Source: Prinia subflava
Lineage: Eukaryota > Chordata > Aves > Passeriformes > Cisticolidae
Assembly: GCF_021018805.1 (NCBI RefSeq)
Contig: NC_086256.1
Coordinates: 12,776,032-12,840,031, forward strand
Direction of reading: 5' to 3'
DNA length: 64,000 nucleotides
The position numbers and the translations under genes were made by a program. Position 1 is the first letter of the stretch; each line of letters starts with the position of its first letter. The notes under the pieces are model-generated. The model worked only from the letters and a program-made list of their open reading frames with translations. It was not told the origin of the DNA and did not search any database. Shown here in pieces: positions 1 to 12,570 of the stretch.

Positions 1-2500
1 CCTTTCTTAGTGCACATTTTACTCTTTCTTTAAAATGATTTTTGTTTTCACTTTCAGCTATATAACACATAATCTTTGTTGAAACCTTTCTTTTGATAAC
101 CCATTTCTTTGCTTGTTATTTTATTAAGTGCCACCAGATCCCAAATTAATTGGAAGAAATGTAAAACCCCACTTGAGATGATGCTACCAATGTGCTGTCC
201 TTGTCTCAGCATCTCTTTTTTCTTGTAGTGCATTATAAAGACATTTTTCCAGAATTTGAGATTTTGAGGTGTGAAATGAAGAGATGGGCTACTTCAGGGT
301 AATTTGATATTCAGTATACAGTGTGCTCCTCTTATAGCCCCTATATTTCATCACTCTACACTTCTCTTTTCAAATCAATTAAAGATCGTTTCTGATAAAT
401 ACTTATGAATTCAGAGCAATAAAACATCAGTGATCTGAACAGCTCTGGACCTGTTCATCTGCACTATAATCAAACTACTGGCATTTCTACTTAGGAAATA
501 TTCTTGTTGCTTCTTTTTTTATCTAGTATAGTTTGTGGAGAAATAGTGATTCACACCTGAAGTATGAATCTCAGCTCCCTCAGACCCTGCTGCCTCTTCC
601 CAGCAAAGAGGGAAGCCCAGGTTCCAGAGTTCTGGGGGAAGGAAAGCTCAGAGAAGCAACCTGAACTCAAACTCTGCTGTGCCCCTCTAGCTGAAGCCTC
701 CCTGGCTGATTTTTGCCTTGTAACACTTATGAGGTGGCACAAAAATCTTTTAAGAACTCTGTAAAAAGTTCTTCTTCCAAGATGTAATGTGTAATGGGCT
801 GGTTTCAGAATTGTTTGTCTTATCTAAGGCAAAAATCTCAGTATTTCATTCTTGATGTCAAAAATCTTAGAGGGTTTTTTTTTTCACATCTAAGTTCCCA
901 TTTTCCACCTATTGGTGAGTTCACATGTTTATGTTGGCTGAAGCAATATTATTCTGTCTGAGGAGGGAAACCATAGAAAATATTTGTATATGAAAAGCCT
1001 GCAGCTCTTAAAGAAGGCCCTTTCTATCAGCCACCCAAAGAGTCTATATCTGTATACATCCATCTTTGGGCATGCACATGAAAGGGTGATTTTGCAATAA
1101 TATTTGGAATAATTATACTCTGCCAAACTCATAGGTGGTACAAGCAGGTGTCGTTTCATTGAATTTATTTGTATTCACTTCGACACTTGTGGTTTACTAC
1201 ACTTAGTTTCCAGATTTAGTAGAACTGGCCCCAAAATGGAAGCCTGTTTTGTCCATTTAGAGGCTGAAGCATTGTTTGCTGTCTGCCTCAGGCTGCAAGT
1301 GTCCAGCACACAAACCCTGCCCTCCTGCTTGTTCACCCCATGGCAGTTTGTCCTGCTGGGGACAGGGACAATTGGTGTACCACGGACGAGTTGAAGCACA
1401 GAGTCTGTGGAAACTGTCCCCTGTCCCCAGCCCCATCTCAGTCTCCAGGAACTTAGACCTGCCTGAGATATGGCATAATACAGGCTCTCTGGGGAAGGAA
1501 ACATTCACTGCTAATTAAAACATTTCTGCTGTGGGTAGGAACCAGTCATCAGGAGCATACTGCTTTTACAGAGTAGGAGTGAGGTGGAAGCAACTGATGG
1601 GTCTAAGCCTCAAGGGTATCAGAGGGCTCTTTTCCTTTGAGAAGCCAAAATGTTTCTCCGGGGACGATCTCTGTGGGTTGGGACTGTTGGTAATTGTCTG
1701 GGCCCAGTGAAAAGCACAGGCTTGCAGAACATACCTAACCAGTTTAAGAGGAAGAATGCACAGATGAGTAGAAATCTGTGAAGCTTCCTTCAGTCCAGTT
1801 TTCCAGGACTGCCTTTCCTAGACTGTTACTAGTCAAAACTGCACATTTACAGGAGCCGTATTATCACTTTCCCTTCATGCCCCGATGAGATATTCATTAA
1901 AATAATTATACTGAGGAGAAAGCTACAGCCAAAAGGCCACTGAAATACAGCAGAGATCTAAGGAAAAGAACAATTTTTGGAAATTGTTGCTTTTTGTTGC
2001 ATAACTACCTGAAGTGAACAGGCTGCTATGAAATATCTTCACGTCTACTGCTCACGAAAGGCAATCTATCACAAACTCTGTAAGTCTGTCTGTTTAACTA
2101 CTTTTTTTAAGCAATGTTGATGACTTGCTAGAAACAATCTGAGCTAATTCTTTTTAAATACAAGCAAATGGCAAGTAATTACACAAACTGTGATTAAGAA
2201 ATTGCTGTTAATGAGTAGAATACAACAAGTAATGGATTGAAGTGTTTCCAACAATTTTTAAAGGTGTGATATTTCCCTACCTCATTCCAGAGGTTTAATT
2301 TTGTTAATGTGCTTTGCTGCCAAGTCCTCCTTCTCCAGCAGGATTCAGTCCTGCCCTGTGTTCTGTGGCCCTGGACAAAAATGTATGGTCCTGTGAGCCC
2401 ACAAATATTGATTGATTCACTTATCTTGCAATTACCCAGATAAGAGCTAAGGTCCTCTTCAGGTGATCATTCAGATGTACCTCAGCAAATCCTCCTTGCC
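1..2500. other. non-coding DNA, no gene recognised
   Basis: AT-rich sequence with frequent stops in all frames. A slightly GC-richer patch at about 1270-1500 has overlapping short ORFs on both strands (up to 109 codons) with no family I recognise. About 2105-2275 has several TAAT/ATTA words in a low-repeat context and could be a conserved non-coding element. No RNA gene or transposon signature was seen. Confidence 0.6.
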
Positions 2501-2545
2501 GTTGAAAGGACCTTACAGGTCTATTTAGTGTAGGCTTCCCTGATT
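2501..2545 (-). repeat. possible CR1 LINE scrap (antisense)
   Basis: The text beginning GTTGAAAGGACCTTACAGG followed by a TCTATTTAGT stretch resembles the antisense of the avian CR1 3' region, which typically reads GTTGGAAGGGACCTTAAAG then ATCATCTAGT. The match covers only about 30 bases, and the flanking terminal octamer repeats and downstream CR1 text are not convincing. It may be chance. Confidence 0.2.
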
Positions 2546-5249
2546 CCACAAATAACTTCCTTTACATGACCTAGTTTAAAGCCAGCCATGTAGAAAAGCA
2601 AATGGCAAATGAAAGATTACTTCATATCTAATGCCTCCATAAATGTGTGTACCTCAGATATAAAAAGCTGGGTTCTAATTTACTAGAAAGCAGAGGCCTG
2701 ATCTTGGTGCTATGCTGGGCAGAGTGCCAACCCACAATTTACTGCTGGCCTATATTAATGAGGTAACAAAGTACACTGGTTCAAAATTTCATGAGAGCTA
2801 TAAGGACCTTGCCAGGACAAAAGATTTCTGTAATTCTTAATCATCATTCTTTCATGGTTATATCCAAAATCAATATTGTTTTTTTCATTATTAAGAGAAG
2901 AGAAAACTGAAATAACAAAATAACACCAAGTCTTCAGCTACAGTGCCATGTTTTTGTTGGCAGTATGTCATACTGAAAATTATTTTTTAAATTCTGGGCA
3001 ATTTGTAAAGTGCATTCTAACATGCAACATGATACTGTGTATACATATATATATGTACATAAATATATTCCTACTATACATTGTGTCTACACAGATATAA
3101 TCCACTTTGATGAGATAAACAGACCTTTCCACAAGAATTCTTTATATGCTGCACATAATGCAACTTCTGCTGTATGAGTGGTATGTGCTTTAGAGAACTT
3201 TAAGAAAAGAAGGTGTTTAAAGTAGAGCAATTTACATTAAACTGGTTGGCACCAAGGTTCAAAATCTGATGGACAAGAACATATAGATGAGAATGGATTT
3301 CAACAAGTCAGTAGCATTTCATGTGGCTAAGAATAGTACTTTGTCCCAGTTTTTTATCCAATTTTCATACAAACAGGCATAAATTTACCGTGCAGAGTCT
3401 TATATACTTATCCTGGGGAAAAAATAAAAGAAAGAAAGAAAAAGGATAAATGCATGTGATAAACTCTGATAAATCAGAGGGGTTTTTCCCTCTGCTATAT
3501 CAACAAGCCAGGAGCTATTTATTCAGCTGTTTGAACCTAGCAGATATTTCCCTACAGTTTGGGAGAAAACCTGATAAAAGTTTTTTGGGTGTAATCCTGC
3601 AAGGATAACTTCACTGACTGTCTACCCTTTTGTAGATTGCAGTGCCTTCTCCTCAGACTGGAGGGAATGAACCAATGGACCCAAGTGAAGCCCTCTATTT
3701 CCCATGGATTAGAGCAAGGGCAGTTCACCTCCCCACTGAGCCATGCAGGTAGGCTCCCACACAATGGCACAGAGACAATTGCTACTGTACAATACCTATT
3801 TTAGCCTAAGAGGTTAAAAGTTTATTAAGCTGTGAAAAAAAAGTCTGTTTATTAAGTCTGTGTAAAATCTAACACATTATAAATGTATTATTGCAGATTT
3901 TACTATCAAAAGTGAATTAAATTGGAATGCATTAACTTAAAACATGTTAAACAAAGACTGAAAAAATATAAAAATGGTTACTAGTTGTGTTCTCCAAAAA
4001 GGGCTGTCTAAAGCAGCAGAAATTTATTACATTTGGGGAAAGAAATGGTCCCATTTGTGTGAGAGTTTAGTTATAAGACAGCTTTAAAATGGACATAAGT
4101 TCAGAATGTAGGAGATCTTATGAGTCTAGTATAAATCAAGAATTACAATGTTCTAAAGCCAGAATTTGTGAGATTGGAATGAGGTGCTGGCACTGTGAAC
4201 CTGCATTTCTTAATGATGCAATACTCAAGCTTATTTAAACCCTTATCCCTGCTCAAGGCCAAATTTGAGCTCTGAGTCAGGTGACCTTGGTAACTGTTTT
4301 CTGTGAATCTGTGAATAAATATTTCTTTTTTGGTGGGTGGGGGGAAGTTAGGAAGAGGAGAAAAGGAGTTGTTAAAGGCTATAAAAAAATAGGCTACGTA
4401 TATTTGTGGTTATTTATGCATATTTTAAATGTCAAGATAATTTTTTTCCCACTTTGTCTTGTTGACAAGTAAAATGAGGTAACAACTGGATTACAAGTAT
4501 GAACTCAATGAATAATGACCACAAGTTTTTAATTATAGTTTAATCATTTAATCTTAACAAGTTAACAGGAGGTTAATTTTCAAAGAAATTTTATTTACAG
4601 GTGGTCTTGAATGACTATGTACAAAACATGATGTAAGAATCCATGTGGAACTTTTAAGGGAGTATGTCTTTTAGAAGACTAGCCTACTAAAAGAAATCTC
4701 TTACATATATATATATTACATTAACTGCCAGACTAAGATTTATATATGTTGTATATGTTTATACCTTATATAAATTGCCAGATGTGGTTCTGTCATTTTT
4801 CTTTCTGCTTCTTAGTACAAAATAGGAAAAAGTAATCTAGGAAGAGCTATCAATAAGGAGCACAGACCCTTATTGTACTCCAAACCTCTCATGCTATTTC
4901 TAGTCATTCCCTGATCAGCATGATTGGTTGCCTGTGTATGTTTTAAGCCACTGAGATTGCCAGGTCTGCTGAAACTGTGTGGAAAACCCAACATGTAACA
5001 AATGGTTTAAATTTCTTTTGACCAAAGCAAAGATAAACCCTACCAGCCTAAGTGCTGGGCTTGCAAAGGTCAGTGTCTAGATTTGAGCTATCCCAAAATT
5101 GTTGCCCATTTCTAAGGTCTCTCTAACAGTGACAGTAGCTGAGAAAAACCTAAAGCAGCCACAGTGTCAGTATAGAGTGTCAATACTTCTAATGTACTTC
5201 TAGCAAGATTCAGGACCATTTCTGAGGTTAAAAATCCACAGAAGAATTA
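2546..5249. other. non-coding DNA, no gene recognised
   Basis: AT-rich, with short AT alternations such as those at about 3044-3058 and 4705-4718. A TGAGTCA (AP-1-type) word followed directly by a GGTGACCTT word sits at 4273-4288, and a short G-rich run at about 4332-4346 is too irregular for a confident quadruplex call. A direct repeat of about 16 bp recurs at about 3818 and 3846. No coding evidence. Confidence 0.6.
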
Positions 5250-5313
5250 AACAAAACCAAACAAAACAACAAAGATCAATGAACAAACAACAACAAAAAA
5301 CCAAACAAACCCC
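5250..5313. repeat. A/C-rich low-complexity tract
   Basis: Irregular CAAA/CCAAA/CAACAA units with almost no G or T for about 60 bases. It is simple low-complexity DNA and may be the decayed A-rich tail of a retroelement, but no element body is recognisable upstream. Confidence 0.7.
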
Positions 5314-8107
5314 TTCTTTCCTATGTTGCACTATCCGTTTAATACTTATGCATTGATAGATCTGTGAGATCAAAATATCCAGTATTCATGGGAGCCAAAG
5401 TAAAATTCCAGAGCAAATCCCTTCTGCTCTTGGAAAAATGAAGTGTCTTCCCTGAGAAAGAGGTGTGTCTCTCCACAGTGAGTGACTCTGTTGGTTCAGT
5501 AACCCAGGAAAAATGAAAATGTGCTTGTTGATGGCTGGGAAAACATGAGCCAGATCCTGCCAGAAAGCTTGTCCTCAGCAGAAAGTCTTCAAAAACTGAA
5601 AATGTGGGAGCTCCTCAGAAGGCCAAAAAGCAAACCATTGCAATGGATCTTTAGCTGATCCAGACCCAGGCCTCTTTAGCAATTCACACTTAATTCAGAA
5701 ACAAGCTGTGTATAACAAGAAATCAAAGAGTAAAAGCAACTCTGTGCTCCTTACAAATATGCTGCAAGTGGAAAAAAAAAAATACCAACATACAAACAGA
5801 TTGCAAAACACATTTAAGTTCAGAAGATGCAGACTTCCAGAGAGACTTGCAGATAGAGACTTGCAAAATAAAAGTAATTTTCTGGGGTAATTATCTTAAT
5901 TGGTTCCCTCTTTCTCTTTCCTTTATTTATTTATTTTTTTATGATAAACTCATGCTCATTTTTTGTGATTTTTTTTTCTGTTTAGTCTTGTAACATAGAC
6001 TTGGAAAATGACTTTTTAGAACACAATGCTTTTATGTTTAATACAGTTTTGTGAATTTGCATTTCCAGGCCGGTGTATGGGTTATGTTCGTTTTTTGTCC
6101 GATTTCTCAGCTGCCTGCAAAAATTTTTTATGTTATAAATGGCCAGTGAAGTAAAAGGCTGGGAGCCACCACTGGAAGATGCATGACCCTTATGAAGGCT
6201 TAAGTTCAGCCACCTTCGCTTTCTCTGAACCTTTAAAAGGTTAAATTTTGTTTGGTCAATGAAAGCTATTAAGAAGAAGCTGCTTTTTTAATGAAACACT
6301 AAACCACCAAGTTCAGTTATTAAAACTGTACGTGTCACAAAAATATGACTCACTTCTTCATCAGTTTGAACATTCTGGCTATTCACTGTGTGTTTAACAG
6401 AATATAAAGACTTTTGGAATATGCTTTGGTTTCTTCCCTTCTGTTTAGTCTTTAGTTTTTACTGTAGTCCACCAAAACTTAACTTTCCAGCAAAACTAGT
6501 TTATCATTCTAATCAAACTGGGCATACTCCAATGTTGCAGGCTGTGTGGTGCCCTCACTACCACAAACTGCCTTAGATGTGTGTGGTATGAGAAAAGGGT
6601 TAGTAGGTTTTTTGAGAAGACATTTTTGCATCCATTTAAACTGAATTCCTTTAGGGATTCTAGAGGCAGGTACTACATAAACACTTGTATTATTTTCTTT
6701 TAAATATATTTGGAAACAGATTAAATGTGAGGCCATTTTTATTTTCCAGTGATTATTGCAATTCTTCTTATTTTTCATTCAGAGAGTCTCAAAGAGTAGC
6801 TTATAAATCACCAAGATCAGCAGAAACTTCTACCTTTCTTTCTATTTGCATCATCAGACAACACTAACTTCTCTCACTCAGCACAATATCTGTAAATTTT
6901 GCCAATACTTTTAAATAAATGTAAATTAGTTTCACAGAACTCATTTTAGGTAAAGAGAAATTTTCCATAGTCCCATATTAATAATCACAGCTGATGACAA
7001 GAGTAGTATTTCTGTTCTCATGAAATTTCTGTAAAAAAAAAAAAAAGTAATACATTCTACAGGCCTGTGTTTTAAAAGCTATAAGAAAAAAATAGACAGT
7101 GTAAATGAAATGTTAAATCCTTTTAATCTTTCAACAGACTGCTATAAACAATACTGTTTCTTAAAATATACTTATTGTCATGATATCTATTGAAGCCCCA
7201 TTATTCATGAGGCAACAATGGTATTTTCCTAGCTGCATGTATGCTTTAAACTTCTCTGGGGATGTGTGCTTCATTCCAAGTAAGACCACAGATTTTATTT
7301 TAATAAAAGAGATTTAGCTTTGTCTATATATCTACCCCATCATGAAAATTTTCCTTCCACTGGTATCCATTTAACCACTTCATGCTTTCAAATCTTAATG
7401 TATGTCTCCTTCCATTTTGTTTATAAGATTCTATGCCTTAGACCAGAGAAGTGTAATGGAAATCCAGCTTCCCATTTACATTTAATATCAATGCTATTTT
7501 CTAGAGCTGCAATAGATTATTTGCCCACCATTATGAGTGCCCTGATCTAATGAAATATGCATATGCATATAAAGTAGATTAAAAGTCAGCGCACATGTAC
7601 ACCTTCAAGTTGAAAAGCAAAAGTCCTTTTTGAAATCTCTAGCTTCAGCTGAGATGGCTGTGTCTGGATTATAGATAAAAGAATAAAATCCTTCAAGTGA
7701 GTTAGTAGTTCTAGTCATTCAAGTAGCAACTTGCAGAAACTGTTTTGATTGAACAGAATCCTTGCTCTCATTCTCATGATTTTGCTAATCATTTACAGTA
7801 TGGTTATAGAAATATTGGATTCCCAGTACACCATTCAGAACATGCATATAATTTTATTTATAAGTGTTTTTACAAGGCTCACTTAATTACAGACAGATTC
7901 TGATGACGTATTGAGTAGCCCCAATGAGTTTATTGAGCACTTCCAGTGACCCCTTGTAGGAAAAGGTGCTATTAGCATTAGGAAAAGTGGCTCAATTGAT
8001 TCCTCAGTGTTTAGGAGATCATTTGAAATCCCCAGGTGCTAGATAAATGCACAGTTATATGTCATGTGTAACTCATATGGACTATGAGAAAATCATTTTT
8101 ATGCAAA
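5314..8107. other. non-coding DNA, no gene recognised
   Basis: AT-rich sequence with only short ORFs (under 90 codons). It holds a poly(A) run at about 7032-7046, a small tandem duplication (AGAGACTTGCAGAT then AGAGACTTGCAAAA) at about 5838-5866, and the self-complementary word ATATGCATATGCATAT at about 7556-7571. No gene, RNA or transposon is supported. Confidence 0.6.
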
Positions 8108-8225
8108 GGAGTTCACTGGCATGCACCCTGCCTCCCATTGACTTCATTAAGTCCCCATGTGGGAGCAAGAGGCTGCAATTTGCAGATCCCTCTGAAGAAC
8201 TGGGTCTTTACAAGGTAATCTCAGC
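8108..8225. repeat. possible old sauropsid interspersed repeat fragment
   Basis: The text CTCCCATTGACTTCATTAAG followed by a GTGGGAGCAAGAGG-type stretch resembles the CCCATTGACTTCAATGGGAGC signature found in many decayed repeats of bird, turtle and crocodile genomes. Only the core is recognisable and the family is uncertain. An open frame of 77 codons overlaps it, but I see no coding signal. Confidence 0.35.
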
Positions 8226-9889
8226 ATACATCATGTTTTCACCAATGAGTTTGATGGAACATAAAACAAAATTGTGGTGACAAGCAAATCCATCAATGAC
8301 ACACCCAGTAGATTCCAATTAAGTTAATTAGAGTAGACTTTCTAATGAGTGGAATGTCAAACACTGGATCCATGCCCAATGCTAATCATTCATTCATTTT
8401 GCTGCTGGTTCTAATTCACATTATGCCAAGGAGGTTTCATGCATTCTGACACCAAACTATGAGCAAAGTGCTTCTGCTTTAGAAATAGAAGTACAAGCAC
8501 AAGTTTGACATACTAATTAAATATGCCAGGGTGCAAGATATATTGCTGAGTGTTATTCTGTCCCTGTAAATGCAGGCATCAGCCAAAGCACAGAAAGGGT
8601 GTAAAGCAGGGTTTATATAAATTCCACAGCACAAACAAGACAATGACGGTAACTATCCTGTTAATCTGAGAAGTCTACTCAAGTGGCATTGAAATAACAA
8701 GGAAAAATCTCAAAGGCAAAGCTAATACACTGAAAGAGTACTGAAGTCTGAGTATACCAAGAGCATGGAGGGGTGAATATCAACACATGAATATCAGCCT
8801 AATTTCAGCTAAATGCTTTGTATAGGATGTCAGAAAGAGAGTTCTGGAAAAATCCAGAAACATAAACTGCTTGCATCCAGGGGAAATCTCCTGCACCAGT
8901 AGCTTCAGGACATAAAAGGTTAGCTGCCATCTGCTGATAATTAAGCATTCTTGAGCTTATTTTGTATTAGCTTCAACAACTGATGAGGATGGATGTGCAT
9001 TTGGGCACCCAGCTGTGCACTGGAGAGGCAGCAGCACCAACACACATCCATCTCTTCTGATGGTTCTGCTACAAGGAGAGGAGCCTTCCCCAGGGCTGGA
9101 AGGAGGGAGACAGCAATAAAACCCCAGTTCACAGCAGGTATTCTATCCAGACTCTAATCTCTCACGTGCACTTTCTATATTTGCCACCTACTCACTGCAT
9201 GGCAACTAACCCTATTTGTAAGATCAGATGCAGAACCTTATGCCTTCAAATCCATTCTCAGGACACCAGGAAGTACAGGGGATGAGCATCTTCACTGTGC
9301 TGTGAAGGGAAGTAATTTCACAGACTGAAAGATCAGTTGGTATTGATTTGATTCTCATACACATGTTTTCGGTAGCTCAACATGTTAGCACTGAATTAGA
9401 GAAAGAGTTTTAACTTGGTCTGTGCTTCCTATGTCTGGGAGGAAGCTGAAGCTAAATTTTCCGGGTTTTTGCAACAAATATACAACAGACTAAAGTCATA
9501 GTCTTTTAGCTACTCTGTAGATGCTCTCCTGATGAATTCTGCTCATAAAGCTCTGGTTCCTCAGCTTCTGCCCACTCATGTGCTGATGTTAGCAGTACCA
9601 AGCAAGATGGAAAGTGAGGCAGAGGCTGCTCTGAGGAAGGCTGTTCCCCAAAACACACCTTCATTGCACAGAATCTAGCACTTTGGAGAACGTTTTAGTG
9701 ATCAGGTCAACAGTCTTCCCAGATAAATTCAGAAGTTAGGACACTCTGCTAACAAGTCATGCTTCCTCAGAAACTGCTTATAATAGACATATCAAAGATA
9801 TTGGATGATTGGTAATACATGCAAGGATCAGTAAGTCACATTAAATAAAAGCAGATTTAGTAAAATTGTGTAGCCTACACTGCATCATA
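8226..9889. other. non-coding DNA with a homeobox-site-rich block
   Basis: About 8310-8450 concentrates TAAT-type words (TTAATTAG, CTAATGAG, GCTAATCATTCATTCATTTT and a TCTAATTCACATTATG stretch), a composition common in conserved developmental enhancers. The rest is unremarkable, with short ORFs only. Confidence 0.4.
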
Positions 9890-10050
9890 AATTATTAAAA
9901 TTAATGAACCTGATCCCCTCTGCAGATTACTCCATGGCTGACACTGGTATAATTTCATTGATATTAATGATTCACTTCCAGTTTCACAGTGATGTAAAAC
10001 TGGAATAATAGCATGATGATTCAGGTCTAATACTGTTAAATTAGCTGCAC
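9890..10050. repeat. possible old sauropsid interspersed repeat fragment
   Basis: Contains a decayed version of the text TTGACTTCAATGGAGTTACTCC, here TTGATATTAATGATTCACTTC, followed by CAGTTTCACAGTGATGTAAA. These phrases are typical of an ancient repeat seen across sauropsids (seasoned with TTACACCAGTGTAA-type text). Divergence is high, the family name is uncertain, and both ends are fuzzy. Confidence 0.4.
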
Positions 10051-10638
10051 CATTTACATTAATAGATGGCAGGCAAATATGTCTTCCTTCATTCACTCAG
10101 CCCAGGTGATTAGAGAGTTCTTTTTCCTGTCCATTATATGGCACATTAATCCATACATTTCATATCCACCTATATAGCAGCTTTTGGATCCTGATATTCA
10201 GAAATGAAATTTTGGTATGGTGAGAACTAGAGGTGAAGGCTGGTGAAGGAGGTTGTGGCAGAAATGGAATGAAAGTTGTAACCTAAGTTCTGAAGCAAGT
10301 GCACCTTTGGTATTTATTCCTTCCCTAGTGTATATCTTAGGTCTCAAACATTATTAAAGAACTGACCAGCCTTTCCCTGGGCCATTGCACCCTGTGGGAC
10401 AGGTCTAAGGCTCTGACACTGCATGGCACAAGCCCGTCTGACTGTGCTTGATGGAGATTCTCCTCTAGGCCAAAGGGAATAAACAGATCTACATTTACCT
10501 CTGTGTGCTGCTTTGGAATTCAGTGAGTGAAAGAGCAGTGGTGACAGAGTGCACTGATGTTTCACCTATTACACAAGGTAAATCTAATTATATCATTGCA
10601 ACATTTGAATTATAGAAATTTTTTTAGCTTAAGAAAAA

Positions 10639-10699
10639 ATGCACACAGAGATTTTTGATGCACACAGACATTTGTATACATTTGATGTACACAGACAAG
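10639..10699. repeat. three imperfect copies of an ACACAGA-containing unit
   Basis: ATGCACACAGAGATTTTTG, ATGCACACAGACATTTG and ATGTACACAGACAAG occur in series at about 10639, 10658 and 10685. They look like a small, diverged local tandem duplication with unequal spacing. No function is implied. Confidence 0.6.
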
Positions 10700-11354
10700 T
10701 CGTGTTTAACTTTGCAAATTTAAATAAGAAAGAAATATGATGCTCCTGCCCCAGTTACATGTCTACATCATAGCTGTTTAGAATACCTAAAAATTGATTT
10801 TATAAGCAAAAACCCTTCTGACAAAATACAGCTTTTAATATGATATATAACTGCTTTTGACATACTCTAGTCTTTTGAGATTTCAGTATTTTTACTGAAG
10901 AGACTACTTTTAAATCAACAAATACAGTTACCCCAAAGATTTTTATTCTTATCCATGTTGTTTCACTAACATATATTAATGTGAATAGAGAAAAGCCATT
11001 ATATTGTAAATACTAAACCAGCTACACAGCTGACTTAGAAACATGGCTAGTCTGAAACACATTTCCCAGCATATGAACATTGAAAAAGCTACTCTTCTCT
11101 TAAAACATGATACAAATATGTACACAAATAGTTATAATTCAAACTTGACAGTTGGAACTGAAGTCATTATAATGTTTGCACAAAATACTTCCAGGTGTAT
11201 AAATACAATATACTCATCCAAATCTGAGGCTTACAAAGGAACATGGCCTGTTCAGTGAACAGGTTATGCTCTGCAAGTTGAGGATATTGGAGTACCTCAG
11301 TACTTCAAATACTAAGGGACTTTCAGTAAAAACAATTATAAGCTTTATTTTTAC

Positions 11355-11397
11355 TTAATTTAGATTTTAATTTTTAATTTTGTTTAATTTAGATTTT
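11355..11397. repeat. 29-bp-spaced duplication of a T/A-rich word
   Basis: TTAATTTAGATTTT occurs at 11355-11368 and again at 11384-11397, separated by more A/T-rich sequence. This is probably replication slippage in AT-rich DNA. Confidence 0.6.
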
Positions 11398-11939
11398 GTA
11401 ATAATGGAGTATCAGTTAAATTTCAGAATTCTGTGAGAATATGGAAACTGGTTACATCATTCAGAGTAACTGGCTAAAAACATCTTCACTTTAAAAAAAA
11501 TCTGAGTTTCTGTAAGTCCTGAATTAAAGCATTTTCCTTTCTCCCCTGCTCTTTGGCTAGCTTTTGTTTACTCCTCAGTTTTTATTACTGCTCATTTTCT
11601 GAAATATCCGTGTTCCTTTTTCTAATACAAGATAGTATTTAGTGGATATCAGAAAAGCTTAGTGCAGTACCATTTTTGTTGTAATGTGGGTGTCCAATCC
11701 ACGTGCTCTTACACAAAATTCTAGTTGCCAGTTTAGGAAGTGGAGCAGTACAGCATGACCACCACTACAATTCTCCTTTCTTCTTCCCACTCTACAATCT
11801 CAAGCTCATTCCAAGTGAAACTAAGCAAACTTTTGTTTTTGGGGAAGTTTGGCACTGCTTTTGTTAGTAGCTTATTCATGTTGGGGCTATTTATATTTTA
11901 AATTTGTTGTAAGTTCTGGAGCTCCCTTGTACTTTCCCT

Positions 11940-12250
11940 GCCTGTGAGCTGTGCTGCGAGCAGCCTCACCCCTCGTGTCAGCAGAGGCAGCGAGTGGCAG
12001 GCTGAGGCTCTGAGCTGCTGGCACTGGAGCAGGTAACTGTGATCACAGGTACCATGGCACCAAGGTGGTGCTGGACTGCAGGGGCCTGAAGTATGAAAGA
12101 GGATTTTTATGTGACAAAATCATTATCCAGAAGAGACAGAGTGGTTTATGATGTCCAGACTCAAAGAGTTCTTCACCAAGAATGATGCTGGTGATGTATT
12201 GTTAACACAGTACCACGCAAATTTACTTTGTTTTAATAAAGAGCCTTTCT
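11940..12250 (+). pseudogene. possible decayed retrocopy (unidentified parent)
   Basis: A GC-rich 5' half (about 11940-12085) passes into a stretch with a broken frame and ends with a canonical AATAAA at 12235-12240 followed by a GT-rich stretch, like the 3' end of a processed transcript inserted into AT-rich DNA. One frame around 12050-12150 reads HGTKVVLDCRGLKYERGF before a stop. Short stretches near 12135-12190 resemble ribosomal protein L36A coding sequence (CAGAGTGGTT, then CCAAGA and GATGCTGG), but not enough to assign it. No poly(A) tail or target-site duplication is obvious. It could equally be chance. Confidence 0.2.
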
Positions 12251-12442
12251 GCTTTGTTGGGTTCGGCTTTTATATTATTATTTGAAGCATCATTAGAATT
12301 ATGTAAAAAGGAATTATCACCCTGGTTTATCCTTCCTTTTGTTGATAAATTGGTCTGTTTTTTCATTCACAAGTTGCAATATCTGAATTCATATGTAAAT
12401 AGAAAAAGACTTAATATACAATAAGCTATAATTAAAATCATC

Positions 12443-12499
12443 TAAAAAAAAGAAACCAAACAAATAAACAAAAGAAAAAAATCCAAAAAGAAAAGGAAA
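12443..12499. repeat. A-rich low-complexity tract
   Basis: Runs of A broken by single C, G or CC for almost 60 bases. It lies about 200 bp beyond the retrocopy-like segment and is unlikely to be its tail because unrelated sequence separates them. Confidence 0.7.
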
Positions 12500-12542
12500 T
12501 CACATATTTCCTGCAATTTGAGCTATGCGCTCACTTAGTCTT

Positions 12543-12570
12543 AAAAAAAAAAAAAAAGAAAAGAAAGAAG
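12543..12570. repeat. poly(A)/AAAG low-complexity tract
   Basis: A run of 15 A followed by AAAG-type units. It is simple low-complexity DNA. Confidence 0.75.

Larger units (their letters stand above)
10051..11939. other. non-coding DNA, no gene recognised
   Basis: AT-rich. The short tandem repeats at 10639-10699 and 11355-11397 are listed separately. ORFs are under 75 codons with no recognisable protein. Confidence 0.6.

Noticed and set aside
1370..1400. CCACGGAC word as an RE1/NRSF site
   Set aside because: Only half of the 21-bp RE1 motif is present.
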